Part shown: piece after piece, positions 9,055-17,286 of the stretch | Numbering within the stretch: position 1 is the first letter of the stretch | Layout of the letters: every line of letters starts with the position of its first letter | Assembly: GCA_045110675.1 (NCBI GenBank) | Contig: JBGCGJ010000018.1 | Coordinates: forward strand, 53,397 to 117,396 | Direction of reading: 5' to 3' | DNA: 64,000 nt | Source: JBALVT01 sp045110675 | Lineage (GTDB): Bacteria > Pseudomonadota > Gammaproteobacteria > Pseudomonadales > Halieaceae | Position numbers and translations under genes: made by a program | Notes under the pieces: generated by a model | Told to the model about the DNA's origin: nothing | The model's input: the letters and a program-made list of their open reading frames with translations, nothing else | Databases searched by the model: none

Positions 9055-9999
9055 CTAGTTGGCGTTTCTTATTTGAGGAATCAACTGTGCTAGCTCTGGA
9101 GTCGTGGCTTCAATGTCGTCCTGAAATTTAAGTAGAACGTTTAGAGTCGTGTGTAAGAGTTCTTCATCGAGTTCGTCGGCGTGGAGAAGTAGCAGGCTTC
9201 TCGCCCAGTCGATGGTTTCCGAGATCGCCGGTGCTTTTTTAAGATCAAGCTGGCGAAGTGAATGAACAAATTCCACCAGTTGGTGGCGGAGCTGTTCGTT
9301 AATATCCGGAACTCGACTGCGAACAATACGCTCTTCCAGTTCAATGCTTGGAAAAGGAATATAAAGGTGAAGGCAGCGCCGCTTTAGCGCATCGCTGATG
9401 TCGCGAGTGTTGTTGCTGGTCAAGAAAACCATGGGTGTTTTTTTCGCCTTTACAGTGCCAATTTCTGGCACAGAAATTTGATAGTCTGACAGGATTTCCA
9501 GCAGTAGAGATTCGAATTCGTAATCTGATTTATCGACCTCATCGATCAATAGAACGGCGCCATTTTCCTGCTGCATTGCCTTCAGAAGGGGGCGGGGCTC
9601 CAGGAAATCCTCCGAGTAAAAAATATCTCCAAACTGATGAAGCCTTTCAACCGATTCCGCAAGGCCGGTGGCACCTTTGAGCAAGTCTCCCAACTTTTCC
9701 TTGAGAACCTGTGTGTACAGAAGTTGCTTGCCGTATTTCCACTCGTACAGCGCCTTGGCTTCGTCCAGCCCCTCATAACACTGCAGGCGCACGAGTGGCA
9801 GCTTGAGCAGCTCCGAAGTCGTTTTCGCCAGCTCTGTTTTGCCTACCCCGGGAGGGCCTTCAACGAGGATCGGTTTACGAAGTTGAAAGGCCAGATAAAC
9901 GGCGGTCGCGATACTGGTGCTGCAGATGTATCCGAAGGATTCGAAGCCTTTTTCGATCTCCTGGACCGAGGACAGCTGAGGAAAATCTTTTATGTTCAC
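9055..9999 (-). CDS. MoxR-family AAA+ ATPase
   Basis: 314-residue AAA+ ATPase with Walker A GPPGVGKT at 48-55, Walker B VLLIDE at 149-154, a sensor-1 segment (VFLTSNNTRD) and the arginine-rich ALKRRCLHLYIPFP typical of MoxR. It normally works with a VWA partner to mature or activate another protein complex, and the partner gene follows at 10 bases. Start GTG 9999 with AGGG eight bases upstream. It heads the five-gene minus-strand run down to the PilZ gene. Confidence 0.9.
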   Translation of the reverse strand: MNIKDFPQLSSVQEIEKGFESFGYICSTSIATAVYLAFQLRKPILVEGPPGVGKTELAKTTSELLKLPLVRLQCYEGLDEAKALYEWKYGKQLLYTQVLKEKLGDLLKGATGLAESVERLHQFGDIFYSEDFLEPRPLLKAMQQENGAVLLIDEVDKSDYEFESLLLEILSDYQISVPEIGTVKAKKTPMVFLTSNNTRDISDALKRRCLHLYIPFPSIELEERIVRSRVPDINEQLRHQLVEFVHSLRQLDLKKAPAISETIDWARSLLLLHADELDEELLHTTLNVLLKFQDDIEATTPELAQLIPQIRNAN

Positions 10000-10069
10000 G
10001 TCTTAACCCTGTAATTTTGACGGGCTATTGTACGCGAACTGTTTACTGGCTGTAACGAACTAAAGTGGG

Positions 10070-11080
10070 CTAGCCGCCAGTCATGTTCATAAACCGAACA
10101 ATTTCGGGCTCGCCGCTGTTGTCGAAATGATGGCGTTCTGGTTTGACATCCATGGCATCGACGATCGCCCATTTTAGTTTTTCCAGGGAATAGTTAGGGC
10201 CTCGGAGTATGGCTCGGAGGTCGACGGAATGCTCATTCCCCAGGCACAGTAGCAATCTTCCCTCAACCGTGACCCTGACGCGGTTGCATAGGTGGCAGAA
10301 GTTATTCGAATGGGGTGAGATGAAGCCGATCTTTGAGTTGCTGTCCGTCATGCTGTAGTAGCGCGCGGGGCCCGCATTGCCTTTTGGATCACCCAGAGAT
10401 GTCAAGGCGTAGTGCTCGTTGATGTTATCGCGCAAGTCGTCGCTACTGCAAAAGCTGAGTTCTCTGTCGTGTTCGTCGATGAGACCCAAGGGCATTTCTT
10501 CAATGAAGGCGATGTCGATGTTTCTGTCTCTGACGAAATTGACCAGATCGACGACCTCATCCTCATTGCGTCCCTTGAGGATCACCGCATTAATCTTGAT
10601 TTGATCGAAGCCCGCTGCAATGGCCGCGTCAATTCCCGCTATGACCTGGTCAAGGTTCCCATGGCGGGTCAGTTGCCTGAATTTTCTTGGATTGAGACTG
10701 TCCAGACTAATATTCAATCGTTTAACACCGCTGGCGCGCAATTGTTCGGCAGTTCTTTGTAACTGCGATCCGTTGGTGGTGATAACCAGCTCGCCAAGTT
10801 GCGGGAGTTTTCCCACTTGGTCGATAAGCGATAGCACATTGTTACGGATTAGGGGTTCGCCGCCTGTGAGCCTGATTTTCCCCACGCCCAATTCTGTAAA
10901 TGCGGTGGCGAGTTGATGAAGCTCCTCCAGGCTCAATATATGCGGCTTGGGTATAAACTGCATTTCCTCTGCCATACAATAGACACAGCGAAAGTCGCAG
11001 CGGTCGGTGACCGATAAACGAACGTAGTCTACTCGACGGTCGAATCGATCGATAAGTTGCCTTGGTAAAACCTTTTCCAT
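10070..11080 (-). CDS. moaA: GTP 3',8-cyclase MoaA
   Basis: Radical SAM enzyme that converts GTP to 3',8-cyclo-GTP, the first step of molybdenum cofactor synthesis. The radical SAM cluster cysteines are C28, C32 and C35 (CDFRCVYC). The C-terminal cluster is the FCHLCNRVRV segment plus a further Cys. The essential terminal Gly-Gly is present (RFMNMTGG). ATG 11080. No other moa genes are in the window. The gap to the MoxR gene is about 70 bases, so co-transcription is possible but not needed. Confidence 0.95.
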   Translation of the reverse strand: MEKVLPRQLIDRFDRRVDYVRLSVTDRCDFRCVYCMAEEMQFIPKPHILSLEELHQLATAFTELGVGKIRLTGGEPLIRNNVLSLIDQVGKLPQLGELVITTNGSQLQRTAEQLRASGVKRLNISLDSLNPRKFRQLTRHGNLDQVIAGIDAAIAAGFDQIKINAVILKGRNEDEVVDLVNFVRDRNIDIAFIEEMPLGLIDEHDRELSFCSSDDLRDNINEHYALTSLGDPKGNAGPARYYSMTDSNSKIGFISPHSNNFCHLCNRVRVTVEGRLLLCLGNEHSVDLRAILRGPNYSLEKLKWAIVDAMDVKPERHHFDNSGEPEIVRFMNMTGG

Positions 11081-11230
11081 GGGCTGCAGTGTAATCTTTC
11101 TAAGTTGTGTACTCTAGCGCTTATGTGTTCGAATTTAGCGAACTCGCCTTGATGAAGAGAGTTGGAATTGCTCAACAAAACAACAGAGACAAGAATGAGT
11201 CAGGGCGTGAGATACAGCGATGATCAGTAA

Positions 11231-12601
11231 ATGAAGTTGTGGGCTCTATGGGGCGGTCCGATGCTAGCCGCGGTGATCGCTTTGGTGATCGCCAGGTCGG
11301 GTTTGAGTCAGGACATCGCGGTGGTGGGATTTGTCGCCATCGTCTGCATTGTCTGGTGGGTCTTCGAGCCTGTCCCGATACCGGTCACTTCGCTACTTCC
11401 ATTGGCTATATTGCCGTTGTTGGGGGTTCTCACTCCGGCCCAGGTGGGGCAGGCCTATGGCTCACCGCTCATCCTATTACTACTGGGAGGGTTCATACTT
11501 TCCAAAGCCATGGAGTATTCGGGGGCTCATCGACGTCTTGCACTGGCGATGGTGAACTTATTCGGAGCCCACAGTGGCCGCCGCCTGGTGATGGGTTTCA
11601 TGGCCGCTTCGGCGGTTCTGAGTATGTGGATTTCCAATACGGCAACAACGCTAATGCTATTGCCCGTTGCCTTGGCGGTACTGGATGGTACCGATGACAA
11701 GGAGAGGCTCGCTGTGCCACTGTTGTTGGGCATCGCTTACGCCGCCAGTGTTGGCGGTATGGGTACGCCTATTGGCACCCCGCCCAATTTGATCTTGATG
11801 CAGGTTTTTGAGGAGACCACGGGCCAAAATATCAGCTTTACCCAGTGGATGGGATGGGCCCTGCCGGTGGTAATTACCATGGTGCCGATTATGGCGTTTG
11901 TACTCACCCGAAATCTTAGCGGTGCTATTGCGGTACAGCTGCCCGTTGCTGGCAACTGGCGCACCGAGGAAAAGCGTGTGTTAATGGTGTTCGCCCTAAC
12001 CGCTTTGGCCTGGGTTACGCGCAGCGAGCCTTTCGGCGGTTGGCGTGTCTGGTTTGATTTGCCGACAGCAAACGATGCCTCGGTTGCTCTTCTGGCGGTC
12101 GTCCTCATGTTTCTTGTGCCCAATGGCAAAGGCGGTAGATTGTTGACCTGGGAGCAGGCGAGCACAATTCCCTGGGGTGTTTTACTGTTGTTCTCTGGCG
12201 GGATCTGTTTGGCAAAAGGGTTTGTAAGTTCTGGTCTGAGTGAACTATTGGGTTTGTGGTTGGCGTCCATGACGCAAATTCATTTATGGGGTTTGATCGC
12301 GCTTATCTGTCTGGTTGTTACCTTTATGACCGAGACAACCTCCAACACCGCCAGTACAACTCTGTTAATGCCAATTCTTGCGGCTGCGGCAATCGCATCT
12401 GCCATCGCGCCAGAGGTGCTAATGGTTCCCGCCGCAATGAGTGCTAGCTGTGCATTCATGTTGCCGGTTGCGACTGCGCCCAATTCCGTGGTCTACGGTA
12501 CGGGTTTAATACGTACCGACCAGATGGCGAGGGAGGGGGTGGCCTTGAATTTCCTCGGCGTGGCGGTAATAAGTTCCATATGCTATTTGCTGTTGGTATA
12601 A
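11231..12601 (+). CDS. DASS/SLC13 family anion:sodium symporter
   Basis: 456-residue integral membrane transporter with about 11-12 hydrophobic segments. The two family hallmark Ser-Asn-Thr motifs are visible, SNTATTLMLLP in the first half and TSNTASTTLLMP in the second; they bind sodium and the substrate carboxylate or oxyanion. Likely substrates are dicarboxylates, sulfate or similar anions; sequence alone does not decide. Neither the TrkA-C insert of some sulfate transporters nor a regulator is present nearby. The start is ATG 11231 after a 150-base gap from moaA. Confidence 0.88.
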   Translation: MKLWALWGGPMLAAVIALVIARSGLSQDIAVVGFVAIVCIVWWVFEPVPIPVTSLLPLAILPLLGVLTPAQVGQAYGSPLILLLLGGFILSKAMEYSGAHRRLALAMVNLFGAHSGRRLVMGFMAASAVLSMWISNTATTLMLLPVALAVLDGTDDKERLAVPLLLGIAYAASVGGMGTPIGTPPNLILMQVFEETTGQNISFTQWMGWALPVVITMVPIMAFVLTRNLSGAIAVQLPVAGNWRTEEKRVLMVFALTALAWVTRSEPFGGWRVWFDLPTANDASVALLAVVLMFLVPNGKGGRLLTWEQASTIPWGVLLLFSGGICLAKGFVSSGLSELLGLWLASMTQIHLWGLIALICLVVTFMTETTSNTASTTLLMPILAAAAIASAIAPEVLMVPAAMSASCAFMLPVATAPNSVVYGTGLIRTDQMAREGVALNFLGVAVISSICYLLLV

Positions 12602-12641
12602 GTTCGTTGTTTTTATCATGGTTGCAGCCGGAGAAAGCTAC

Positions 12642-13280
12642 ATGACAACTCGCCGAAAAATATTCGCATTCATTATCATAATTTGTGCGCTTGGACTGCT
12701 ATATCCCGGTGTCACTCAGCCGATTCTTACTTTGACCGGTTCCATCGAGAAGTCCAAGATCGCCGCCCTGGGTATTGATATGATCGCCGGCGAAAATGCC
12801 GATTCTCAATCTCGCCAGATGCTCAGTATGTTTTCCGGCCTGCTGGGTTTGGATCAGGTAAAAGGTGAGCTGCAAGCTTACCAAACTACCCGTTCTATTT
12901 TGGGCACCGTCGATGAGCTGGCCCGCACAGGAAATCTGTTGGTGGCGTTTCTAGTCATGTTTTTTAGCATCGTCATTCCGGTATTCAAATTACTTTTGGT
13001 ATCGGTTTCGGTGATCGCTTCCGGTACTGCCGTTCCGCGTTTTCTTCTCAATGTGAATTCCGCGCTTAGTAAGTGGTCAATGGCCGATGTATTTTTGATG
13101 GCGTTGTTGGTTTCCTATATGGCGGGCAGTGCGTCCGGTAAGGAGGGAGAACTGTTGATAATGACTGCGCAGCTGGAGGTCGGTTTTTACTACTTCCTGG
13201 GTTATTGTCTGTTCTCTATTGCCGCAGGATCGGTGCTGGTAGCACCCTCCAAGGCGGTAGCGGCTGTGTCAACCGCTTAA
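12642..13280 (+). CDS. PqiA-like integral membrane protein
   Basis: About 212 residues with an N-terminal membrane anchor, a roughly 80-residue soluble segment (GSIEKSKIAALGIDM onward) and three further hydrophobic helices. KWSMADVFLMALLVSYM is the recognisable paraquat-inducible protein A motif. PqiA proteins belong to envelope lipid-transport systems together with MCE proteins, but no MCE gene is adjacent. I start at ATG 12642 (MTTRRK), which has GGAG eight bases upstream; an ATG at 12618 lacks one. The 40-base gap to the DASS gene suggests one transcript, ended by the hairpin at 13318. Confidence 0.75.
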   Translation: MTTRRKIFAFIIIICALGLLYPGVTQPILTLTGSIEKSKIAALGIDMIAGENADSQSRQMLSMFSGLLGLDQVKGELQAYQTTRSILGTVDELARTGNLLVAFLVMFFSIVIPVFKLLLVSVSVIASGTAVPRFLLNVNSALSKWSMADVFLMALLVSYMAGSASGKEGELLIMTAQLEVGFYYFLGYCLFSIAAGSVLVAPSKAVAAVSTA

Positions 13281-13317
13281 TCAGGCTCAGTGGCGAGAAG
13301 CTGTTGCGGGGCGAAGT

Positions 13318-13353
13318 GGCAGGGGCATCATGCCCCTGCCTGGGTCGTTTTTT
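13318..13353 (+). terminator. Rho-independent terminator
   Basis: Perfect 10-bp stem (GGCAGGGGCA / TGCCCCTGCC) with a three-base loop, followed seven bases later by a run of T. It lies after the PqiA-like gene and directly before the convergent peroxiredoxin stop, so it mainly ends plus-strand transcription. Confidence 0.75.
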
Positions 13354-13831
13354 ATAGAAGCGCCATCATGGTTTCGGCAGAACTTACGTCCACTCCTGCA
13401 CCTTCTTCTACATTGAGATTGCTAACAGTGCAATCGTCGACAATCATTGCAAAACGTTGACTGCGATGTCCCAGACCGAATCCGCTGCCGTCCAGTTCCA
13501 GACCCAGTGCTGCAGTCAGTTCGCCGTTACCATCAGCCAACATTAGCAGTTCCTGGGCATTTTGAGCTTCGCCCCAAGCGCCCATCACGAACGCATCGTT
13601 TACTGCCATGCAGACGATGGTATCTACACCCGCTGCCTTTATTTTGTCGGCGTTAACTACGTAGCCGGGTAGGTGAGTCATGCTGCATCCAGGTGTGAAT
13701 GCACCGGGAACGGCAAAAAGTACGACTTTCTTACCGGCAAAAATCGCATCGGTGGTGATGTCTTCAGGGCCGTTTTCGCCCATGGTTTTCAGTGTGCAGG
13801 CGGGAATTTTATCGCCAACTTGTATTGCCAT
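13352..13831 (-). CDS. Prx5-type peroxiredoxin
   Basis: Thiol peroxidase that reduces hydrogen and organic peroxides, probably with glutathione/glutaredoxin or thioredoxin as donor. 159 residues. The peroxidatic Cys is C49 in VPGAFTPGCS, with the catalytic Thr and Pro in place; the Arg of the active site is in GHRSQRFAMIV. AAGGAG precedes ATG 13831. It is divergent from the methyltransferase gene at 13880 with only 48 bases between. Nothing unusual. Confidence 0.92.
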   Translation of the reverse strand: MAIQVGDKIPACTLKTMGENGPEDITTDAIFAGKKVVLFAVPGAFTPGCSMTHLPGYVVNADKIKAAGVDTIVCMAVNDAFVMGAWGEAQNAQELLMLADGNGELTAALGLELDGSGFGLGHRSQRFAMIVDDCTVSNLNVEEGAGVDVSSAETMMALL

Positions 13832-13879
13832 GTTACTCTCCTTAGTGAGCTGTTTTACAACGAGCGTGAATAATAGCAG

Positions 13880-14521
13880 ATGCCAGAGTTTTCACACTGT
13901 CCTTTATGTAGTGGATCGAACTCACAGCCTTTTTATCACAATGAACGACGAATTTTTAAGCGTTGTCAGAATTGTTTTTTGGTCTACGTTCTGCCCAAGT
14001 ATTATTTGGATAGCGCTGCTGAGCTTGCCGAGTACGACAAACACCAAAACGTCGTTGACGATCCCGGTTATCGTCATTTTCTTTCCCGGCTAAGCGAACC
14101 GTTGCTCGAACGATTGTCGCCAGGTGCGAGAGGTCTGGATTTTGGTTGTGGTCCGGGTCCGGCACTGGCGGACATGTTGACTCACGCGGGCTGCTCTATG
14201 GATCTCTACGACGTGTTTTACCGACCAGACCTGAGCGTTCTGGAAAAGAATTTCGATTTTATCTGCGCCACCGAGGTGGTCGAACATTTGCATCGTCCGG
14301 GAGAAGTGCTCGAGCAGCTTTGGAAGCTGATCTCAATCGGAGGTTATTTGGGGTTGATGACCAAGCTGGTTCTTGATCAAAATGCCTTCGCCTCATGGCA
14401 CTACAAAAATGACCCCACACACGTTTGTTTTTTCAGCCGGCAAACGTTTCAATGGTGGGCTGACGAATACGACGCCAGAGTTGAGTTTATGGGTGCAGAC
14501 GTAATTATTCTGTGCAAATAG
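13880..14521 (+). CDS. Class I SAM methyltransferase with N-terminal zinc-ribbon
   Basis: 213 residues. The N-terminus has CPLC and CQNC pairs, a four-cysteine zinc-ribbon-like module, followed by a Rossmann methyltransferase domain with motif I LDFGCGPGPAL and ATEVVEHLHRPGEVL as the post-I/motif IV region. The architecture resembles stand-alone sugar or natural-product C-methyltransferases with a zinc-binding cap, but the substrate is not evident. ATG 13880 has no clear ribosome site. Confidence 0.8.
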   Translation: MPEFSHCPLCSGSNSQPFYHNERRIFKRCQNCFLVYVLPKYYLDSAAELAEYDKHQNVVDDPGYRHFLSRLSEPLLERLSPGARGLDFGCGPGPALADMLTHAGCSMDLYDVFYRPDLSVLEKNFDFICATEVVEHLHRPGEVLEQLWKLISIGGYLGLMTKLVLDQNAFASWHYKNDPTHVCFFSRQTFQWWADEYDARVEFMGADVIILCK

Positions 14522-14542
14522 TTTCGGTCTGCCGGATGATGC

Positions 14543-15199
14543 TTATTCGTTCGACTCGAGCATATTGGTATAGATCACTTCGCAGTCCCGATAAAAACTG
14601 AGTTGTTCGTCACCCAAATAGGGCGCGACCATCGTCATTAGCTGTAACACACCCTGATGAATCGTTACCTGGGGTTCACGTTGTTCGTTGAGTAGTTGGT
14701 CGTAATTAAACCAGAAGGTCAGCGCCAGGGTCATATTGTCTACCAAACCGACCATTTGTTGCTCTTCTGTCTTGATTACCGCCTGCGCGAGCAAGGTCTG
14801 ACAAATCGCAAATAAGGCAGCTCTTTTGAGTTGAATCAGTCTTCGGAAACCTTTGCGAATCTCCGGATAGCGCTGCCGGATATCGTCGAGGTTGTGATAG
14901 AAAAAGCGATAGTTGTACATCTCTTCCATGACGACGTACAAGTAGTACCAGTTGTCTTCCACATCGCTTCTGTCGGAACTCAATGGCTGCTCGATTGGAG
15001 CTGTCAGTGTATCGCTCAGGGCCATTTCATACTGTTGGAAGAGCTCTCGGAGAATCTCATCCTTCCCTTTAAAGTGGTAGTAGAGGTTGCCCGGACTGAT
15101 GTCCATTTCATTCGCGATATCAATAGTTGTCGTAGTCGCTTCACCTTCGATGTTGAATAGATCGAGGCTAGTAACCAGAATGCGATCCCTTGTTTTCAT
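14543..15199 (-). CDS. phaD: PhaD-like TetR family regulator
   Basis: 218 residues with a TetR DNA-binding head. MKTRDRILVTSLDLFN and IANEMDISPGNLYYHFKGK match the start and helix-turn-helix of pseudomonad PhaD, the regulator of medium-chain polyhydroxyalkanoate genes. The ligand domain is all-helical and less conserved. The gene lies 14 bases after the phasin gene, so the two form an operon, which supports a PHA role. In pseudomonads phaD sits with phaC and phaZ; here the synthase genes are not in the window. Confidence 0.8.
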   Translation of the reverse strand: MKTRDRILVTSLDLFNIEGEATTTTIDIANEMDISPGNLYYHFKGKDEILRELFQQYEMALSDTLTAPIEQPLSSDRSDVEDNWYYLYVVMEEMYNYRFFYHNLDDIRQRYPEIRKGFRRLIQLKRAALFAICQTLLAQAVIKTEEQQMVGLVDNMTLALTFWFNYDQLLNEQREPQVTIHQGVLQLMTMVAPYLGDEQLSFYRDCEVIYTNMLESNE

Positions 15200-15213
15200 T
15201 GCTGCTTCGGCGC

Positions 15214-15735
15214 TTAATCCTTGCGCTTTGCTCGACTTTTCACCTTGGTTTTAGTTTTCGCCTTGGCCGCGGAGCTTGCCGCGGGCTTTCGCTTCGTGGC
15301 AGCTGCCTTTTTCGCAGCTTTTTTGGCCGCGGGCTTTTTAGGGGTGACGGGAGGCTTGATCAAGCCTTGCTCCGCCAGGGCATTGGTCAGTAAATCGATC
15401 TTCGTCGACAGTAAGTCCACTTTTGCATGCAGGCTGGCAGCCTCGTCAGTGCGGCCCAGTCGATTCAGGCTAAAGTTCTCTCGAACCCGGTTAATACGCT
15501 CTTCCACGGAGCTGCTGGCAGATTGGCCCGCGCTGACTCCTTTTTTTGCTTCACTTTCCAGAGCGGCGCCCGCTTTGACCAGTTCTTTAAACAATTTTGG
15601 TGTTTCCACGCCCGCTTTCTCCAGTCTGTCCTGCGCCTCTCCAGCGGCTTTGCCGTAGGCGCCAACCCCAGCCAGCCAGATATTCTTGGCTATTTCACTG
15701 GCCTTGTCGGCCACCTTGCCTTTTTCATCACTCAT
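15214..15735 (-). CDS. Phasin family protein with histone-like tail (PhaF/PhaI type)
   Basis: Coats PHA granules and may tether them to the nucleoid. About 173 residues. The N-terminal phasin part (IAKNIWLAGVGAYGKAA) is followed by an amphipathic helix that includes a leucine-zipper-like stretch (KVDLLSTKIDLLTNALA) and then a Lys/Ala/Pro-rich tail (AAKKAAKKAA, KSRAKRK) like histone H1 or AlgP. ATG 15735 is preceded by GGAGG; an upstream start at 15759 is less likely. The tail makes it PhaF-like although it is shorter than pseudomonad PhaF. Confidence 0.85.
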   Translation of the reverse strand: MSDEKGKVADKASEIAKNIWLAGVGAYGKAAGEAQDRLEKAGVETPKLFKELVKAGAALESEAKKGVSAGQSASSSVEERINRVRENFSLNRLGRTDEAASLHAKVDLLSTKIDLLTNALAEQGLIKPPVTPKKPAAKKAAKKAAATKRKPAASSAAKAKTKTKVKSRAKRKD

Positions 15736-15814
15736 CGTGCATGCCCTCCACCTACTCAAGGTTGATGTTGAGATACCACATTTTATGGCCGTCTATTAAA
15801 ACAGATTCCGAGTC

Positions 15815-15842
15815 AAAAAAAAGGGGTCACAATGTGACCCCC
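15815..15842 (-). terminator. Minus-strand terminator upstream of the phasin gene
   Basis: Eight-base perfect stem GGGGTCAC / GTGACCCC with an AAT loop. On the minus strand it is followed by eight U (the A-run at 15815-15822). It would stop minus-strand transcripts arriving from above 15850, yet the only obvious candidate there is the tiny reading frame 15853-15903. It lies between that frame and the phasin gene. Confidence 0.65.
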
Positions 15843-15852
15843 AAAGATCCCG

Positions 15853-15903
15853 TCATAGGGATAAGTGCGCAGCCACAATACGAATTAAAATTAGAATAGT
15901 CAT
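15853..15903 (-). CDS. Possible 16-residue leader or micro-protein
   Basis: ATG at 15903 encodes MTILILIRIVAAHLSL and stops 11 bases before a terminator with an eight-U tail. The peptide is Ile/Leu/Val-rich, which fits either a branched-chain leader peptide or a tiny membrane peptide. The ribosome site is weak: AGG abuts the ATG and a better GGGAGG is about 25 bases away. The downstream gene is a phasin, not a branched-chain biosynthesis gene. Speculative. Confidence 0.2.
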   Translation of the reverse strand: MTILILIRIVAAHLSL

Positions 15904-15955
15904 CCTAAACACGGTGATAGGGGTGCCTCCCTTGCCCGATTGTGCTTTTAGCGCT

Positions 15956-15983
15956 TTGACAGCGCCATTCTCCGCACTAATAT
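15956..15983 (+). promoter_or_regulatory. Sigma-70-like promoter for the RND operon
   Basis: Consensus -35 TTGACA at 15956-15961, a 16-base spacer and TAATAT at 15978-15983, about 105 bases before the adaptor gene. The -10 matches only four of six consensus positions. Confidence 0.45.
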
Positions 15984-16089
15984 GGGGTTGAGCTCGCAGT
16001 GGCTCGAGTGTTGGGGAATTTGGTCTCGTTTGGGCTGTCAAATCCGATGCTGTTTTACGGGAGAATGTTTTGTTTAGGAATAATGCGCA

Positions 16090-17286
16090 ATGACCACGGA
16101 TCGGCGAAGGAGTGTTGTGTGGACATTGGTTGTATTGCTGTTCGGTGGCGGTTTGGCCTATTTTTTGTTGGTTGGCAAACCTGTTCCAGAACCCCGCGGA
16201 CTTCCGGAGGTCCTGAAACCGGCTGTCGATGTACTTGTCGTTACCCCTCAGAAACACGCTATTGCGGTTGAAACTCAAGGTACAGTGCGACCCACCAGAG
16301 AAATTAACCTGGTGAGTCAGGTAGCGGGTCGAGTTGATTCTGTTTCGAGACGTTTCAAAGCAGGAGAGTTTTTTGCCGCCGATGAAGAACTTCTTCGTCT
16401 CGAGGGGGTAGATTACCGCTTTGCTATAGCGCGCGCCAAGTCTCAGGTTGCCGCTGCGAAGCAACGTGTTGCTGAGGAGAAAGGTCGGGCTCTGCAGGCA
16501 GCGCGCGAGTGGCGGGATCTGGGCAGTGTGCAGGCCAATGATTTGTTTTTGCGCAAGCCCCAGCTTGCCTCTGCCAAGGCCGCACTCAAAGCGGCGGAGG
16601 CCGACCTTGGCTCGGCGGAGCTCGATCTGGAGCGCACGATAATAAAAGTCCCCTTCAATGGGCGCATCAGCGAAAAATATGTTGATTTGGGGCAGTACGT
16701 GGCTCCCGGGGCCGCGATTGCCAAGGTCTACGATACCGATCTAGCCCAGGTTCGTTTGCCGCTAACCGACCGCCAAATCGCCTTGCTCGATCTTCCGCTG
16801 AATTACAACAATGGATCCTCATCGGAGCGCGGTGGCGCTGCTGTTGTACTGCGTGCAAAGTTTGCAAATCAGACCTGGGATTGGCAGGGGCGGATAGTGC
16901 GCACCGATGCCAACATAGATATCAATAGCCGCGCGGTCTACGCCGTGGCGGAGGTGGATCTCCCCTTTGCTCAAGTTGAAGGTTCAGATAGGCCGCCCTT
17001 GGCACCCGGGTTATTTGTGAATGCGACAATCAGTGGTAGAGACCTGGATCAAGTGTCCATTTTGCCCAGGGCCGCTGTGCGAACCGACGGCACCGTCATG
17101 CTGGTGGGCGATGATAGTCGAGTGCAGCAAAAGGCGGTTCAGGTATTGCATAGTACCGCTGATCAGGCTTGGATTCAGGGCTTGAAAGAGGGGGAGCGTG
17201 TCATTATTCGCTCTAATGCTTTGACCGTGACTGGCATGGAGGTCTCGGTCAATAACGTGACCCAGGTCGCCGGAGGTGAAAGTTGA
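16090..17286 (+). CDS. RND efflux periplasmic adaptor (membrane fusion protein)
   Basis: 398 residues. A short cytoplasmic start and one hydrophobic helix (WTLVVLLFGGGLAYFLLV) anchor it in the inner membrane. Then come the barrel-sandwich half-motif (VAGRVDSVSRRFKAGEFFAADEELL), an alpha-hairpin coiled coil of about 80 residues, the second half-motif (IIKVPFNGRISEKYVDLGQYV) and the beta-barrel. It links the inner-membrane pump to an outer-membrane channel; no TolC-type gene is nearby, so an unlinked channel is presumably used. Its stop overlaps the pump start (TTGA), indicating translational coupling. Confidence 0.92.
   Translation: MTTDRRRSVVWTLVVLLFGGGLAYFLLVGKPVPEPRGLPEVLKPAVDVLVVTPQKHAIAVETQGTVRPTREINLVSQVAGRVDSVSRRFKAGEFFAADEELLRLEGVDYRFAIARAKSQVAAAKQRVAEEKGRALQAAREWRDLGSVQANDLFLRKPQLASAKAALKAAEADLGSAELDLERTIIKVPFNGRISEKYVDLGQYVAPGAAIAKVYDTDLAQVRLPLTDRQIALLDLPLNYNNGSSSERGGAAVVLRAKFANQTWDWQGRIVRTDANIDINSRAVYAVAEVDLPFAQVEGSDRPPLAPGLFVNATISGRDLDQVSILPRAAVRTDGTVMLVGDDSRVQQKAVQVLHSTADQAWIQGLKEGERVIIRSNALTVTGMEVSVNNVTQVAGGES

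Noticed and set aside
10412..10762. 116-codon plus-strand frame
   Set aside because: Antisense to moaA.
15853..16464. 203-codon minus-strand frame reaching from 15.85 kb into the RND adaptor gene
   Set aside because: Most of it is antisense to the adaptor gene. Only its last 16 codons were kept as a possible separate micro-ORF.
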